A stretch of 7,696 bases of DNA from Burkholderiaceae bacterium (GTDB lineage: Bacteria; Pseudomonadota; Gammaproteobacteria; Burkholderiales; Burkholderiaceae_C), in the NCBI GenBank assembly GCA_029864165.1, contig JAOTTZ010000069.1, positions 1 through 7,696 of the forward strand. Reading direction: 5' to 3'. Within the stretch, counting starts at the first letter, position 1; each line of letters opens with the position of its first letter. Both the position numbers and the translations under genes were made by a program. The notes under the pieces are model-generated. The model was given only the letters and a program-made list of their open reading frames with translations. It was not told the DNA's origin and did no database searches. This document shows positions 6,536-7,696 of this stretch, piece by piece.

Positions 6536-7693
6536 ATGAAACTCGGTCTGGCCTTCCTGCTCTCTTTCCTGCTCGCGGGTTTTGCGGTTGCCCAGGCGCC
6601 GCAGCCACCAGAGATCGCTGCCAAGAGCTATTTGCTGCTGGACATGAGCAGCGGCCAGGTGTTGGCCGAGCGAAACGCAGACGCCGCGGCGGACTCGGCA
6701 TCGCTGACCAAGTTGATGACCGCATACCTGGTCTTTAGCGCAGTGCGCGACAAAAAGATCAGTGTCGAGCAGATTCTGCCGGTCTCGCTGCGTGCGTGGG
6801 AAGAGCGCAAGGGTGGTGGCTCGCTGATGTTCATCGAGCCGCGCGACAAGCCCACAGTGGCCGATTTGCTGCGCGGCATGATCGTCAACTCGGGCAACGA
6901 CGCTGCCGTGGCGCTGGCCGAAGGTGTGGGCGGGACGCTTGAGACCTTTGTCGCGATGATGAACCGTCAGGCGCAGGCGTGGGGACTCAAGAACACGGTG
7001 TTCAAAAACGTCACGGGCCTTACCGAGCCCGGCCACCTGAGTACGGCGCGCGACCTGTCGGTCATTGCTTCGCACATCATCGACGACTTTCCAGACTACT
7101 ACACGCTGTACTCGTTGCGCAAGTATCGCTTCGAAGGCGCGCCCGCTTCGAACCAGAACAACCGCAACGTGCTGCTGCGGCGCGATGCTACGGTTGACGG
7201 CATGAAAACGGGCTACACCGAAGCGGCGGGCTACTGCCTGATCGCGTCGGCGCAGCGCGACGCCGCGATCGGGAAGCGCCGCCTTTTGAGCGTGGTTCTC
7301 AACACCACGTCGATGAGGGCGCGTGCTGAGGAAAGCCTGAGCTTGCTGAACTGGGGCTTTATGGCTTTCGATGCGGTGCGCGTGTTCCCAGACGGCAAAG
7401 CCATCGTCACGCCGCCGGTGTGGAAGGGCCAAGTCAACCAGGCGCTGGTCGGCACCGCGAGCCCGGTGGTCGTGACGGCGCCCCAGGGCGAGAGTGACAA
7501 ACTGCAAACCAAGATTGAACATACAGACCCGCTGCTGGCGCCACTCGCCAAGGGTCAACGCGTGGGTGCTGTGCGGGTCAGCACAGCCGGTGGCGAGTTG
7601 GTGGCTGAGGTGCCGCTGGTGATGCTGGAGGCTGTAGAGCCAGCAGGTGTTCTCAAGCGCGCGTGGGACACAATGCGGCTTTGGGTTCAATAG
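6536..7693 (+). CDS. dacC: D-alanyl-D-alanine carboxypeptidase, PBP5/6 class
   Basis: This low-molecular-mass penicillin-binding protein removes the terminal D-alanine from peptidoglycan pentapeptides in the periplasm. Numbering from ATG 6536 (385 residues), a signal peptide runs to about residue 21 (VAQA). The three active-site motifs are intact: SLTK with nucleophile S56 and K59, SGN at 119-121, and KTG at 224-226. A smaller C-terminal beta domain follows at about 280-368, and the last residues (VLKRAWDTMRLWVQ) form the amphipathic helix that anchors this class to the membrane's outer face. ATG 6527 would add three residues; I prefer 6536 because GGA lies eight bases upstream and the signal peptide begins MKLG. 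dacC versus dacA naming cannot be settled here. The gene ends three bases before the window edge. The inverted repeat just upstream may contain or insulate its promoter; I saw no clear one. Confidence 0.95.
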   Translation: MKLGLAFLLSFLLAGFAVAQAPQPPEIAAKSYLLLDMSSGQVLAERNADAAADSASLTKLMTAYLVFSAVRDKKISVEQILPVSLRAWEERKGGGSLMFIEPRDKPTVADLLRGMIVNSGNDAAVALAEGVGGTLETFVAMMNRQAQAWGLKNTVFKNVTGLTEPGHLSTARDLSVIASHIIDDFPDYYTLYSLRKYRFEGAPASNQNNRNVLLRRDATVDGMKTGYTEAAGYCLIASAQRDAAIGKRRLLSVVLNTTSMRARAEESLSLLNWGFMAFDAVRVFPDGKAIVTPPVWKGQVNQALVGTASPVVVTAPQGESDKLQTKIEHTDPLLAPLAKGQRVGAVRVSTAGGELVAEVPLVMLEAVEPAGVLKRAWDTMRLWVQ

Positions 7694-7696
7694 CCA

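Noticed and set aside
6470..7690. 406-codon minus-strand frame opposite the carboxypeptidase
   Set aside because: The plus strand carries all PBP5-class motifs, a signal peptide and the C-terminal anchor; the antisense product shows no domain.

Overview
The window looks like a GC-rich betaproteobacterial chromosome, probably order Burkholderiales and perhaps near Comamonadaceae. The basis is the Gly(GCC)-Cys(GCA) tRNA pair, a metal-site variant of HemB without zinc cysteines, a HemJ-type protoporphyrinogen oxidase, and a small thioredoxin-fold ferredoxin coupled to a short alpha/beta hydrolase. This placement rests on recognised protein and RNA types, not on a database search. All genes are intact except the first, which runs off the left edge.

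Layout. Positions 1-1718 (minus) carry most of a secreted nuclease of the ExeM/NucH type, with signal peptide, OB-fold-like region and endonuclease/exonuclease/phosphatase domain. Its roughly 400-base upstream region has a possible promoter next to a perfect 7-bp palindrome. Positions 2126-2332 (minus) hold tRNA-Gly and tRNA-Cys, in transcription order, separated by a strong hairpin. Positions 2529-3533 (minus) encode HemB. A 356-base intergenic region follows, which holds a plus-strand structured RNA element ending in a textbook intrinsic terminator just before hemJ. Positions 3890-5442 (plus) are hemJ and a VanZ-family membrane protein, overlapping by one base. Positions 5486-6423 (plus) are the ferredoxin and hydrolase, overlapping by four bases. 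A perfect 23-bp inverted repeat (6436-6488) then separates them from a D-Ala-D-Ala carboxypeptidase (6536-7693, plus).

Functionally, hemB and hemJ are early and late steps of heme synthesis arranged divergently. The RNA element between them, either a small RNA or a hemJ leader/attenuator, is the most interesting regulatory feature. The other notable structure is the inverted repeat before the carboxypeptidase. I saw no CRISPR array, transposase, prophage or defence system, and nothing in the protein set that amounts to a new multi-gene system.
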